Origin: an uncultured bacterium
GTDB lineage: Bacteria; Bacillota; Negativicutes; Acidaminococcales; Acidaminococcaceae
Assembly (NCBI GenBank): GCA_905215645.1
Contig: CAJMQS010000005.1
Span: 45,363 to 109,362, forward strand
DNA: 64,000 nt
Direction: 5' to 3'
This document shows, piece after piece, positions 8,937 to 17,796 of this stretch. The position numbers and the translations under genes were made by a program. The first letter of the stretch is position 1, and the number at the start of each line of letters is the position of its first letter. The notes under the pieces are model-generated. The model searched no databases, was not told the DNA's origin, and saw nothing but the letters and a program-made list of their open reading frames with translations.

Positions 8937-9013
8937 CGGGGCGTAGCGCAGTTTGGTAGCGCGCTTCCTTGGGGTGGAAGAGGTCGTGAGTTCGAATCTC
9001 GCCGCTCCGACCA
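8937..9013 (+). tRNA. tRNA-Pro (anticodon GGG)
   Basis: A 77-nt cloverleaf is visible: acceptor CGGGGCG pairs with CGCTCCG, the D arm carries AGCGCAGTTTGGTAGCGC, the anticodon stem CTTCC/GGAAG encloses TTGGGGT with GGG at positions 34-36, and the T arm has GTTCGAATC. The 3' CCA is encoded. It has its own promoter and terminator. Confidence 0.97.
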
Positions 9014-9026
9014 TTTAATCGAACGG

Positions 9027-9059
9027 AACGCCACAAAGTTCAGCTTTGTGGCGTTTTTT
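9027..9059 (+). terminator. Terminator of tRNA-Pro
   Basis: AACGCCACAAAG (9027-9038) pairs perfectly with 9044-9055 across a 5-nt loop, and the T tract runs to 9059. Confidence 0.93.
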
Positions 9060-9083
9060 CATGTGTAAAAGCTGCCGGAATAC

Positions 9084-9112
9084 GTGACCTGGACCGGCAG
9101 CCATGCTATAAT
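9084..9112 (+). promoter_or_regulatory. Promoter of prfC
   Basis: GTGACC (9084-9089), 17 bp, TATAAT (9107-9112). The -35 is imperfect, the -10 is consensus. Confidence 0.5.
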
Positions 9113-9165
9113 TATAATGGAAAATTTTGAGCCAACCGTTATGGAGTACAGGAGGAATGCCTTGC

Positions 9166-10776
9166 ATGTCTGAGCTGCAGGAGAAAATCGCGAAAAGAAG
9201 GACCTTTGCCATTATTTCTCATCCGGATGCCGGTAAGACGACGCTGACTGAGAAATTATTGCTATATGGAGGCGCCATCCATCTGGCTGGTTCCGTAAAA
9301 TCCCGGAAAGCCAACAAGCACGCCGTCTCTGACTGGATGGAAATCGAAAAGCAGAGAGGGATCTCCGTCACCTCTTCGGTGCTGCAGTTCGACTATGAAG
9401 GGTATCGGGTGAACATCCTGGATACTCCCGGGCACCAGGACTTCTCGGAAGACACCTATCGGACCTTGATTGCCGCCGACAGTGCGGTGATGCTGATCGA
9501 TGCCGCCAAAGGGGTGGAACCCCAGACCAAGAAGCTGTTCTGGGTCTGCCACCGGCGGAAGCTCCCCATCTTCACCTTTGTGAACAAATTGGACCGGTAC
9601 GGCCGGGCTCCCATGGACCTGATGGATGAAATCGAGAAGGTGCTGCACATCAACGCTTATCCCATCAACTGGCCCATCGGGGTGGACGGCCACTATATCG
9701 GGGTCTACGACCGGCTGAAGAAGCAAGTGGAGCTGTTCGATAATGACAGCAGCCACGGGTCCAAGATCCTGAAGAGCACCACGGGCAGCCTGGACGATCC
9801 TGCCATCCGGGAAGCCATCGGAGAAGCCAATCTCCAGACTTTGATGGACGATATCGAACTGCTGGATCTGGCCGGGGACGAATTCGACCTGGAGAAAGTG
9901 GATGCAGGGGAACTGACTCCCATGTTCTTCGGGTCCGCCATGACCAACTTCGGGGTCCGGAGCTTCTTGGAGAAATTCTTGGAACTCTCTCCGGCTCCCC
10001 AACCCCGGAAACTGAAGGACGGCGGCGTGGTGAACCCCACCGATGAGGATTTCACCGCCTTCATCTTCAAAATCCAGGCCAATATGAACCCGGCCCACCG
10101 AGACAGGATCTCTTTCATGCGGATCTGTTCCGGGGTGTTCGAGAAGGGCATGACCGTGTGGCATGTCCAGGGACAGAAACCGGTGAAGCTGGCCCAGCCC
10201 CAGCAGTTCATGGCCCAGGAGCGGACTACAGTGGAAAAGGCCTATCCCGGGGACATCATCGGGGTGTTCGATCCGGGGATCTTCACCATCGGGGACACCC
10301 TGTGCAATGAGAAGCACCCGGTGCAGTTCGAAGATTTCCCCATTTTCCCGCCGGAAATCTTCGCTAAGGTCCAGCCCAAGGATTCCATGAAACGGAAGCA
10401 GTTCGAAAAGGGCATTATCCAGTTGGCCCAGGAAGGTGCTATTCAGGTATTTCGGCAGAAGGACATCGGGATGGAAAGCTTCGTTGTGGGGGTTGTGGGG
10501 GTGCTGCAGCTGGAAGTGTTGGAATACCGGCTGCTGAATGAATACAACGCCAAACTGCTCATGGATCAGCTGCCCTATTCCGTGGCCCGGTGGGTCTATG
10601 CGGACAATCCGGAACTGATCCGGAACATCAAGGGCCTGGACAACGGGATGCTGGTGTACGACAAATTGGACCGTCCTGTGGTGCTGGTTTCCAATGAATG
10701 GAACCTGAACTGGATCCTGGAACGGAACCCGGGAATCAATTTCACCCAGGTGCCCAGCGAAGCAAGGGCGATTTAA
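9166..10776 (+). CDS. prfC: Peptide chain release factor 3
   Basis: The 536-residue GTPase recycles RF1/RF2 from the ribosome after termination. The G1 motif SHPDAGKTTLTEKLL, G3 DTPGHQDFSEDTYRTL and G4 NKLDR identify the EF-G/RF3 superfamily, and SVKSRKANKHAVSDWMEIE before G2 is specific to RF3. Domains II and III follow. The open frame reaches back to a TTG at 9127 and an ATG at 9157, but AGGAGG (9150-9155) is only 1 bp from the latter and 10 bp from the ATG at 9166, which also begins the conserved MSELQEKI sequence; I therefore use 9166. It is monocistronic: a hairpin follows the stop. Confidence 0.96.
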   Translation: MSELQEKIAKRRTFAIISHPDAGKTTLTEKLLLYGGAIHLAGSVKSRKANKHAVSDWMEIEKQRGISVTSSVLQFDYEGYRVNILDTPGHQDFSEDTYRTLIAADSAVMLIDAAKGVEPQTKKLFWVCHRRKLPIFTFVNKLDRYGRAPMDLMDEIEKVLHINAYPINWPIGVDGHYIGVYDRLKKQVELFDNDSSHGSKILKSTTGSLDDPAIREAIGEANLQTLMDDIELLDLAGDEFDLEKVDAGELTPMFFGSAMTNFGVRSFLEKFLELSPAPQPRKLKDGGVVNPTDEDFTAFIFKIQANMNPAHRDRISFMRICSGVFEKGMTVWHVQGQKPVKLAQPQQFMAQERTTVEKAYPGDIIGVFDPGIFTIGDTLCNEKHPVQFEDFPIFPPEIFAKVQPKDSMKRKQFEKGIIQLAQEGAIQVFRQKDIGMESFVVGVVGVLQLEVLEYRLLNEYNAKLLMDQLPYSVARWVYADNPELIRNIKGLDNGMLVYDKLDRPVVLVSNEWNLNWILERNPGINFTQVPSEARAI

Positions 10777-10788
10777 GGAGAAAAGGAG

Positions 10789-10888
10789 GGAACCTGCCTG
10801 AAGCAGGTTCCTGTGAAGGGAAACGCAGCCGAGGGCTGCTAACCCACCACCAGCCTGGCGGCTGGTCCCCCGCCCTTGAAAAGGGCGG
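10789..10888 (+). other. Three-hairpin intergenic segment between prfC and the TagA-like gene
   Basis: Three perfect stems follow each other: GGAACCTGC/GCAGGTTCC (10789-10811), CCAGCC/GGCTGG (10850-10865) and CCGCCCTT/AAGGGCGG (10870-10888). None has a T-run. The first may terminate prfC; the other two look like an intergenic repeat or leader. No second copy was seen in this window. Confidence 0.5.
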
Positions 10889-10906
10889 ATATAGTGAGGT
10901 GGACTT

Positions 10907-11650
10907 ATGGATAACAAGAAACCTGCCATGGACATCCTGGGGGTACCGGTGACGCCCTTTTCCATGGGGGAAGCAGTGGCGTGGCTTATGGATCGGGTAG
11001 ATCGGGACCTGCCCACCCAGGTGGTCACTGCCAATGCGGAGATCATCATGATGGCCCAGAAGCTGCCGGCCTACAAGGCCCTTCTGGAAAAGACGGACCT
11101 GGTCCTGGCAGACGGTGCCGGTACCGTGTGGGCTGGACGGACCCTGGGACATCAGGTGCCGGAACGGGTGGCCGGTTTCGACCTGTTCTTGGAACTGCTC
11201 CGGGAAGGGGCCCAACGGGGGACGAAATTCTTCCTGTTCGGCGCTGCCCCAGGGATCGCAGAAGCGGCGGCCCAAAAAGCAGCAGAGATCGCTCCCGGTG
11301 TCCAGATCGTAGGGACCCGGAACGGCTACTTTACCCAAGCCGATGAACCGGAAATCATCCGGCAGATCAACGGAAGCGGTGCCCAGGTGCTCTTCGCTGC
11401 TTTGGGAGCGCCCAAACAGGAATTCTGGCTGGAAGAACACCGGGATGCACTGGCCCCGGCCCTGCGGGTGGGCTTGGGCGGCAGCTTCGATGTGCTGGCC
11501 GGCAAGATGGAACGGGCTCCCAAATGGATGCAGGAAGCGTCCCTGGAATGGTTGTTCCGGCTGTACAAGCAGCCCAGCCGTCTGGGCCGGATGATGGCAC
11601 TGCCCCAGTTCGTGGTGAAGGTGCTGGAATACAAACATTCTCACAAGTGA
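10907..11650 (+). CDS. WecG/TagA/CpsF family glycosyltransferase
   Basis: The 247-residue protein has the GT26 signature features: TANAEIIMMAQ near residue 45, ADGAGTVWAGRTLG, PERVAGFDL and ALGAPKQEFW followed by GVGGSFDVLAG-like GLGGSFDVLAG. Members transfer N-acetylmannosamine or a related sugar onto undecaprenyl-PP-GlcNAc in cell-surface polymer synthesis, at the inner face of the membrane. GAGGTGG precedes the ATG. It lies upstream of the phospholipid genes, which start from their own promoter, so the link is envelope biogenesis rather than one strict operon. Confidence 0.92.
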   Translation: MDNKKPAMDILGVPVTPFSMGEAVAWLMDRVDRDLPTQVVTANAEIIMMAQKLPAYKALLEKTDLVLADGAGTVWAGRTLGHQVPERVAGFDLFLELLREGAQRGTKFFLFGAAPGIAEAAAQKAAEIAPGVQIVGTRNGYFTQADEPEIIRQINGSGAQVLFAALGAPKQEFWLEEHRDALAPALRVGLGGSFDVLAGKMERAPKWMQEASLEWLFRLYKQPSRLGRMMALPQFVVKVLEYKHSHK

Positions 11651-11686
11651 AAAATGGGGTCTGCCCCCACCATTTACCAGCAGAGT

Positions 11687-11716
11687 TTGGACAAAGGAAC
11701 TGAGATAGGGTATAAT
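11687..11716 (+). promoter_or_regulatory. Promoter of the psd-pssA-glycosyltransferase operon
   Basis: TTGGAC (11687-11692), 18 bp, consensus TATAAT (11711-11716). Confidence 0.7.
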
Positions 11717-11740
11717 GAAACGATGGGTGGAGGTGAAGTT

Positions 11741-12388
11741 GTGACTAAATACAAATACAGAATCGTCAAAGAAGGCTATCCCTTCATCGGGACCATGCTG
11801 GCCGTCACCGTACTGGCCGGCTATCTGGCCGGTCCGGTGTTCGCTGTGCCGCCGGCAGTCCTGATGGTGTATTTCGTCTACTTCTTCCGGAACCGGGTGC
11901 TAGACGTGAAACAGGATCCCAATATCCTGTATTCTCCGGCCGATGGTACGGTGATGGGAGTGGAAGAATTTTTCGATAAAGAATTCCTGAACGAACCGGC
12001 CAAAAAAGTGACCATCTTCCTGTCTGTATTCAATGTGCATACCAACCGGGCTCCCATGACGGGGCTGATCAAGTACATGCGCTACACTTGCGGAGGCTAT
12101 GAACCGGCTTTCAAGGATTCGGCTCCCGTGGTGAACGAACGGATGGCCATCGGCATGGATAACGGCACCAACCGGATCCTGATCATCCAGATCGCCGGCA
12201 TCCTGGCCCGCCGGATCGTTTCCTGGACCAGCCTGGGCAGCCGCCTGAAGCAGGGGGAATGTTATGGCATGATCAAGTTCGGATCCTGCACGGAACTGGT
12301 GGTTCCCCGTTCGGTGGAAATCATGGTCCGCAAGGGTGACAAGGTGCAGGGCGGCATCAGTATCATCGGGAGGCAGAAAGCAGAATGA
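11741..12388 (+). CDS. psd: Phosphatidylserine decarboxylase (short form)
   Basis: The enzyme converts phosphatidylserine to phosphatidylethanolamine in the inner membrane. At 215 residues it is the short (archaeal/Bacteroides-like) form. An N-terminal hydrophobic hairpin (about 14-50) anchors it; FNVHTNRAPM and the self-cleavage site FGSCTELVVP near the C-terminus, where the Ser becomes the pyruvoyl group, are present. The open frame extends to 11654, but that overlaps the promoter; GTG at 11741 has GGAGGTG (11729-11735) at 5 bp and gives the normal N-terminus. Its last codons overlap pssA by 4 bp (ATGA). Confidence 0.94.
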   Translation: MTKYKYRIVKEGYPFIGTMLAVTVLAGYLAGPVFAVPPAVLMVYFVYFFRNRVLDVKQDPNILYSPADGTVMGVEEFFDKEFLNEPAKKVTIFLSVFNVHTNRAPMTGLIKYMRYTCGGYEPAFKDSAPVVNERMAIGMDNGTNRILIIQIAGILARRIVSWTSLGSRLKQGECYGMIKFGSCTELVVPRSVEIMVRKGDKVQGGISIIGRQKAE

Positions 12389-13074
12389 ACTACAAACGCA
12401 TGGTCCCCAACAGCATCAGCGGCCTGAGCCAGATGCTGGGACTCATTTCTATCTATCTGTCCATGGAGAAGGATTTCAACCTGGCAGCCATCTTCATCAT
12501 CCTGGCCATCTTGGCCGATTCCTGTGACGGCCGTGCCGCCAGGGCTTTAGGGGTCAGCGGTCCTTTCGGGGTGGAAATGGATTCCCTCTGTGATGTATGT
12601 TCTTTCGGGATGGCCCCTGCCGTCCTGATCTATACCTACTCCCTCCAGCAGCTGGGAGTGGCGGGAATGATCATTTCCGGCCTCTTCGCCTTCGGGGCAG
12701 CCATGCGGCTGGCCCGGTTCAATGTGAACGTCACGGCTATCCACGGCTATTTCCAGGGCATGCCGGCACCGGCTGGGGCCTGTGTCATCGTCACCTTCGT
12801 CCTGGGAGGGATGCAGATCAGTCCGCTGCTCACGGCCCTGCTCACCGTTGCCGTAGCCTGCCTCATGTACAGCGATGTGAAGTATCCGGATTTCAAGGGC
12901 CATGGGAATCCCCTGTTCCGGGTGCCGGTGATCATTGCCTTCATCTTGGGGGCCCTGGTGCTCTGGAGCGATGTGAAGGCCTGGCCTTTTGTGATCATGT
13001 TCACCTATACCCTCTGCGGGGTGCTCAATGCAGTCTATGTGAAAGTGACGGGAAAACAGGCCGTCTTTAAATAA
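12385..13074 (+). CDS. pssA: CDP-diacylglycerol-serine O-phosphatidyltransferase
   Basis: The 229-residue membrane enzyme makes phosphatidylserine from CDP-diacylglycerol and serine, the substrate of the upstream decarboxylase. The CDP-alcohol phosphotransferase motif DGxxAR-x8-GxxxDxxxD is intact (DGRAARALGVSGPFGVEMD then SLCD, about residues 48-70). About eight membrane helices cover the rest. The ATGA overlap with psd implies translational coupling, so both steps of PE synthesis are encoded together. Confidence 0.94.
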   Translation: MNYKRMVPNSISGLSQMLGLISIYLSMEKDFNLAAIFIILAILADSCDGRAARALGVSGPFGVEMDSLCDVCSFGMAPAVLIYTYSLQQLGVAGMIISGLFAFGAAMRLARFNVNVTAIHGYFQGMPAPAGACVIVTFVLGGMQISPLLTALLTVAVACLMYSDVKYPDFKGHGNPLFRVPVIIAFILGALVLWSDVKAWPFVIMFTYTLCGVLNAVYVKVTGKQAVFK

Positions 13075-13095
13075 GAGGAGGAAACAAGAGGTTTT

Positions 13096-14382
13096 ATGAG
13101 CACGTATTTCGATATCATCATGGTTCCCCTCCAAGTGCTGATTGTTTTTTTCACCATCTACTATTTTGTCATTTCCCTGTTCGGCATCCTGCCCCGGAAA
13201 AAAGAAAAGAAGATCCTGACTCCCAAGACCACATTTGCCGTCATCGTCGCCGCCCACAATGAAGAAAAGGTCATCGACGAGCTGGTGGAGAACCTCCATA
13301 TGCTCCGGTATCCCGATGGGCTGTACGACATCTTCGTGATCGCCGACAACTGCAGCGATCATACGGCGGAGGTGGCCCGGAAGGCCGGCGCCCTGGTGTA
13401 TGAACGGTTCAACCAGGAAGAAGTGGGGAAGGGATTTGCCCTGGAATGGATGTTCCGGCAGCTGTTCGCCTTGGACAAACAGTATGATGCAGTTGCCATC
13501 TTCGATGCGGACAACCTGGTCCATCCGGACTTCCTGAAGGAAATGAACAACCGGTTCTGCAAGGGTGAAAAACTGATCCAGGGGTATCTGGATGTGAAGA
13601 ATCCCAACGACAGCTGGGTCAGCGGCACTTTTGCCATTAACTTCTGGATCGTGAACCATGTGTGGCACCTGGCCAAGTATACCATCGGGCTCTCCAGCGT
13701 ATTCGGAGGCACCGGCATGGTGATCGCTACGGAAGTGCTGAAGAAATACGGCTGGAAGGCCACTTGCCTGACGGAAGACATGGAATTCACCATGAAATGC
13801 CTGCTGGAAGGCATCCCCACCGCCTGGTGCCAGGATGCCATCATCTACGACGAAAAAACCCAGACCTTCAAGGCTTCCTGGAATCAGCGTAAGCGGTGGG
13901 CCCAGGGCCAGTTCGATGTGGCAGGCCGGTACATGGGGAAACTGCTGAAAGAAGGAATCCGGAAACGGGACATCGTGATCCTGGATGGGGTCATCGATGT
14001 GTTCCAACCCTATTTCATGCTGATCTCCACCTTCTTCGTACTCTGCAGCACCATTTACAATTTCGTACCTTTCTACACCAACGTGCTCTATGCCCTGCTG
14101 CCCTACCACGTGTGGCAGGTGATCGGGGTGGCCCAGTATGTGATTCCCGCCATCATCCTGTTCAAGATCAATGCAGCACCCAAATCCTGGTTCTACACCC
14201 TGTTCTATCCGCTGCTGCTCTACAGCTGGGTGCCCATCACCATCCTGGGCTTCCTGCACCGGCATGAACATGTGTGGAGCCACACCATCCATACCCGGAG
14301 CATCAGCTTCAACGACGTGCTGGTCCCTGAAAGCGCAGAGACCGGACCGAAGCAGATTGTGCTGCCGAAAGAGAAGAGATGA
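13096..14382 (+). CDS. Membrane glycosyltransferase, family 2 (BcsA-like)
   Basis: The 428-residue protein has one N-terminal helix, a GT-A catalytic domain and three or four C-terminal helices. Motifs: VIVAAHNEE (nucleotide binding), DADN (metal), TEDMEF (catalytic base) and QRKRWAQG (QxxRW acceptor/product site). This is the processive-type GT2 arrangement seen in hyaluronan, cellulose and poly-GlcNAc synthases. It lies 21 bp after pssA with AGAGGAGG near its start, so it is in the lipid operon and may make a surface polysaccharide or glycolipid. A strong terminator follows. Confidence 0.9.
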   Translation: MSTYFDIIMVPLQVLIVFFTIYYFVISLFGILPRKKEKKILTPKTTFAVIVAAHNEEKVIDELVENLHMLRYPDGLYDIFVIADNCSDHTAEVARKAGALVYERFNQEEVGKGFALEWMFRQLFALDKQYDAVAIFDADNLVHPDFLKEMNNRFCKGEKLIQGYLDVKNPNDSWVSGTFAINFWIVNHVWHLAKYTIGLSSVFGGTGMVIATEVLKKYGWKATCLTEDMEFTMKCLLEGIPTAWCQDAIIYDEKTQTFKASWNQRKRWAQGQFDVAGRYMGKLLKEGIRKRDIVILDGVIDVFQPYFMLISTFFVLCSTIYNFVPFYTNVLYALLPYHVWQVIGVAQYVIPAIILFKINAAPKSWFYTLFYPLLLYSWVPITILGFLHRHEHVWSHTIHTRSISFNDVLVPESAETGPKQIVLPKEKR

Positions 14383-14400
14383 GGGGCTGCGCTCCGACCG

Positions 14401-14430
14401 GGGGTGTGAATTCTTTCACACCCCTTTTTT
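14401..14430 (+). terminator. Terminator of the psd-pssA-GT operon
   Basis: GGGGTGTGAA (14401-14410) pairs with 14415-14424 over a TTCT loop and is followed by TTTTTT. Confidence 0.95.
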
Positions 14431-14439
14431 GTTCCATCC

Positions 14440-14468
14440 TTGACAAAATCCCTGCATTTCGGTATAAT
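14440..14468 (+). promoter_or_regulatory. Consensus promoter of the Mg2+ riboswitch-mgtA transcript
   Basis: TTGACA (14440-14445), exactly 17 bp, TATAAT (14463-14468): a perfect sigma70 promoter, consistent with control after initiation. Confidence 0.95.
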
Positions 14469-14484
14469 ATATTTGTCAACAGAA

Positions 14485-14650
14485 TAGTTCCGGTAGGCAA
14501 GGCTCCTACAGGGATATGGACTGCTGCCGCAACAGGATGGAGACATCCCGCGTAGGTCTGAACAGGCTGCGTCAAACAAGAAGGCGCCGCATAATGCAGT
14601 TTCGCCGCCCTGTAGAGTTAAAGCTCGTACGGTGGCAGTGGATGCATCCA
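14485..14650 (+). ncRNA. M-box (ykoK leader) Mg2+ riboswitch
   Basis: The leader has the conserved M-box blocks in order: GGTAGGCAAGGCTCCTACA then GGATATGGACTGCTGCC (about 14491-14528), a variable central helix, ATAATGCAGTTTCGCCGCC (about 14591-14609), and AGAGTTAAAGCTCGTACG (about 14615-14632). Block order, spacing and the AGTTAAAGCTC element match the class that senses magnesium. It sits between a perfect promoter and a terminator and precedes a Mg2+-transport ATPase gene. The edges are approximate. Confidence 0.9.
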
Positions 14651-14679
14651 ATTCCATTGAAGAAATGTTTGTTTTTGTC

Positions 14680-14710
14680 GCCGTTCGGGGAAGCCCCGGA
14701 CGGCTTTTCT
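14680..14710 (+). terminator. Riboswitch-controlled terminator
   Basis: An 11-bp stem (14680-14690 with 14694-14704, one G-T pair) with an AAG loop is followed by TTTTCT. It lies between the M-box and mgtA and is the expected expression platform: high Mg2+ would favour it. Confidence 0.9.
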
Positions 14711-14899
14711 GTTATGTGTAATCAAGTCCTTGAAAGGTGGTGGCAAAGCATGGACGGCGCAAGTGGAGGCAGTCATCCTCACAGTTTGGGCAGCGGAATT
14801 TCCACAGACTGGCAGTGCCGGTCCGGTTTTGCTGCGCGGTTTTGAGCTGACGGCCTCTTAAAGAGGGGGAACGGCCCCGGATTTCTTTAGGAGGATATC

Positions 14900-17659
14900 A
14901 TGAAAAAAGAAAATATGGATAAAAAAGTCCAGGCAGCAGCCCGGGACGCCCAGGCAAAGCTCCAGCAGGCTGCTTCCCTGGCTAAGGAAGAAGTACTGGC
15001 CCGTTACGGGTCTTCTGTCACGGGCCTCACCCAGGAACAGGCGGAAACTTCCCGGGACAGATACGGTGCCAACAAGGTGACCCGGGAAAAGAAGAAAAGC
15101 GTCCTTACCCGGCTGGCCCAGGCCTTCATCAACCCCTTCACGGTGATCCTGTTCGTCTTGGCCGGAGTCTCTGCAGTGACGGATATCATCATCCCTCTCC
15201 AGCAAGGGGAGCCGGAGGAATGCAATCCGGTGACCGTGTGCATCATTTTGACCCTGCTGCTGATTTCCGGTGCCCTGCGGTTCATCCAGGAAACCCGGAG
15301 CGGGGATGCGGCGGCCAAACTCCTGGAGCTGATCACCACCACCTGCACGGTGATCCGGGACGGGGGCAAAAAAGAGGAGATTCCCCTTCAGGATGTGACC
15401 GTGGGAGATCTGGTGTTCCTGTCCACCGGGGATATGGTGCCGGCGGACCTGCGGATCCTGGAAGCCAAGGACCTGTTCGTGAGCCAGGCTTCCCTTACCG
15501 GGGAAAGTGCGCCCCAGGAAAAGATTCCCCAGGCCATTCCGGACAGCAGCCAGAAAGCGGTGACGGAACTGTCCAACTTGGCCTTTATGGGTACCAACGT
15601 GATCTCCGGTTCTGCCACCGGCTTGGTACTGGGTATCGGTGACCATACCCTCTTTGGGAGCATGGCCAGTTCCATGGCCCAGGAAGCCCCGGAGACCAAC
15701 TTCACCAAAGGGGTCAATGCCGTATCATGGGTGCTGATCCGGTTCATGCTGGCCATGGTGCCCGTGGTCTTTTTCGTCAACGGCATCACCAAGGGGGACT
15801 GGGTCTCTGCCTTCCTTTTCGCCATTTCCGTGGCGGTGGGGCTCACCCCGGAGATGCTCCCCATGATCGTCACTACTTGTCTGGCCAAGGGCGCCGTCTC
15901 CATGTCGGAGAAAAAGACCGTAGTGAAAAGCCTGAACTCCATCCAGAGTTTCGGAGCCATGGACGTGCTCTGCACCGACAAGACCGGGACCCTGACCCAG
16001 GACCAGGTGGTGCTGGAATACCATCTGGATGCGGACGGCCGGTCCAGCCAGCGGGTGCTCCGGTACGCCTACCTGAACAGTTATTTTCAGACCGGTTACA
16101 AGAACTTCATGGACCGGGCCATCATCCAGAAAACGGAAGAAGAAGAACAGGCCGATCCCCAGCTGGTGGATCTGTCGGAAAACTACCAGAAGGTGGACGA
16201 GATCCCCTTCGATTTCGCCCGGCGCCGGTTGTCCGTCCTGGTGACGGACCCCAAAGGCCGCACCCAGATGATCACCAAAGGGGCCGTGGAAGAGATGCTT
16301 TCTGTCTGTACCTTTGTGGAACGGAACCATGAACCGGTACCCTTGACGGACACACTGCGGAAAACCATCCGGTCCGTAGCTGATCATCTCAATGAAGAAG
16401 GGATGCGGGTCATCGCCCTGGCCCGGAAGATCAACCCCTCTCCGGTGGGGGCTTTCGGGGTGAAGGATGAAACCGGCATGGTGCTATTGGGCTACCTGGC
16501 CTTCCTGGATCCCCCCAAGGAAAGTGCCGCCAAAGCCATCGAAGCCCTGAAAGATCACGGGGTCACCACCAAGGTACTCACTGGGGACAATGAAAAGACC
16601 ACCCGGTGCATCTGCCGTCAGGTGGGGCTGCCGGTGGAACACATCCTTTTGGGCAGCGACCTGGAAAAGATGGATGGACAGCAGCTGGCAGGGGAAGTGG
16701 AACGAACCACTGTGTTCGCCAAACTCTCTCCAGACCAGAAGGCCCGGGTGGTGGAAGCCCTCCAGGCCAAGGGCCATACCGTGGGGTTCATGGGGGACGG
16801 CATCAACGACGCCCCGGCGCTCAAGATGGCGGATATCGGGATCTCCGTGGACAGTGCCGTGGATATCGCCAAGGAAAGCGCGGACATCATCCTTTTGGAA
16901 AAGAGCCTGATGGTGCTGGAAGAAGGGATCGTGGAAGGCCGGAAGACCTACGCTAACATGATCAAGTACATCAAGATGACGGCTTCTTCCAATTTCGGGA
17001 ACATGTTTTCGGTACTGGCTGCCAGTGCTCTGCTGCCGTTTTTGCCCATGAGCAGTCTCCAGCTGATCATCCTGAACCTGCTGTACGAGATTTCCTGCAT
17101 CGCCATTCCTTGGGACAATGTGGATGAGGATTATTTGAAAGTCCCCCGGAACTGGGATGCCTCCAGCATCGGCAGCTTCATGCTGTGGCTGGGGCCCACC
17201 AGCTCGGTGTTCGACTGGATCACCTACTTGGTGCTGTACTTTGTGATCTGTCCCCAGGTGCTCTCCGGGGGTGTCACCTACAACCATATTGCCGCTGATG
17301 CAGTGGTGGGACAGGGACCTTTTGCCGGGATGAACCTGCGGGAAGCCTATGAATCCCTGTTCCAGGCCGGGTGGTTCGTGGAATCCATGTGGACCCAGAC
17401 CCTGGTCATCCACATGATCCGGACCCCCAAGATCCCCTTCCTCCAGAGCCATGCTTCCGCTATGCTCACTACCCTGACCTGTGCCGGCATCGCCCTGTGC
17501 ACCCTGCTGCCCTTTACCGGGGAACTGGGGAGGGACCTGGGATTCCTGCCTCTGCCGGGAGTCTATTTCGGCTTCCTGGCCCTGGTGGTGCTGGCCTATA
17601 TGCTCCTGGCCACCAGCATCAAGAAAGCCTATATCCGGCATTATGGGAGTCTGCTGTGA
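14900..17659 (+). CDS. mgtA: Magnesium-translocating P-type ATPase (MgtA/MgtB type)
   Basis: The 919-residue P-type (P3B) ATPase imports Mg2+. Motifs in order: TGES (200-203, actuator), PEMLPMIV in helix M4 (ion binding), DKTGTLT with the phosphorylated Asp at 360, TKGAVEE (nucleotide domain), TGDN and GDGINDAP (hinge). A soluble N-terminal tail and ten helices agree with MgtA/MgtB, and length is normal. The M-box leader and its terminator upstream predict expression when Mg2+ is low. AGGAGG (14890-14895) sets the start. It is followed by a small membrane protein gene. Confidence 0.96.
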   Translation: MKKENMDKKVQAAARDAQAKLQQAASLAKEEVLARYGSSVTGLTQEQAETSRDRYGANKVTREKKKSVLTRLAQAFINPFTVILFVLAGVSAVTDIIIPLQQGEPEECNPVTVCIILTLLLISGALRFIQETRSGDAAAKLLELITTTCTVIRDGGKKEEIPLQDVTVGDLVFLSTGDMVPADLRILEAKDLFVSQASLTGESAPQEKIPQAIPDSSQKAVTELSNLAFMGTNVISGSATGLVLGIGDHTLFGSMASSMAQEAPETNFTKGVNAVSWVLIRFMLAMVPVVFFVNGITKGDWVSAFLFAISVAVGLTPEMLPMIVTTCLAKGAVSMSEKKTVVKSLNSIQSFGAMDVLCTDKTGTLTQDQVVLEYHLDADGRSSQRVLRYAYLNSYFQTGYKNFMDRAIIQKTEEEEQADPQLVDLSENYQKVDEIPFDFARRRLSVLVTDPKGRTQMITKGAVEEMLSVCTFVERNHEPVPLTDTLRKTIRSVADHLNEEGMRVIALARKINPSPVGAFGVKDETGMVLLGYLAFLDPPKESAAKAIEALKDHGVTTKVLTGDNEKTTRCICRQVGLPVEHILLGSDLEKMDGQQLAGEVERTTVFAKLSPDQKARVVEALQAKGHTVGFMGDGINDAPALKMADIGISVDSAVDIAKESADIILLEKSLMVLEEGIVEGRKTYANMIKYIKMTASSNFGNMFSVLAASALLPFLPMSSLQLIILNLLYEISCIAIPWDNVDEDYLKVPRNWDASSIGSFMLWLGPTSSVFDWITYLVLYFVICPQVLSGGVTYNHIAADAVVGQGPFAGMNLREAYESLFQAGWFVESMWTQTLVIHMIRTPKIPFLQSHASAMLTTLTCAGIALCTLLPFTGELGRDLGFLPLPGVYFGFLALVVLAYMLLATSIKKAYIRHYGSLL

Positions 17660-17741
17660 CAGCTGCTGCCTGCAGCAGCCCTGTCAGCTGTCAACGGTCA
17701 GCGGCCGATGGAAGGAATCTGCGGCAGCAGATTCTCTCCTT

Positions 17742-17776
17742 AACGATGAACGATGAACGACTAACGATGAACGATG
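17742..17776 (+). repeat. Heptanucleotide tandem array AACGATG
   Basis: Five consecutive 7-bp units lie here: AACGATG, AACGATG, AACGACT, AACGATG, AACGATG. They occupy the gap between mgtA and the next ribosome site. Another heptanucleotide array (CGTCATA) is at 58969-58996. Confidence 0.8.
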
Positions 17777-17796
17777 AACGAAAGGAGGGACGGGCC

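Noticed and set aside
9262..11049. 595-codon open frame on the minus strand
   Set aside because: It is antisense to prfC and the TagA-like gene; no start signal or recognisable domain.
12547..14292. 581-codon open frame on the minus strand
   Set aside because: It is antisense to pssA and the glycosyltransferase and has only compositional, His/Gln-rich sequence.
14516..14845. 109-codon frame upstream of mgtA
   Set aside because: It runs through the M-box and its terminator; the product is Arg/Cys-rich and unlike a real protein.
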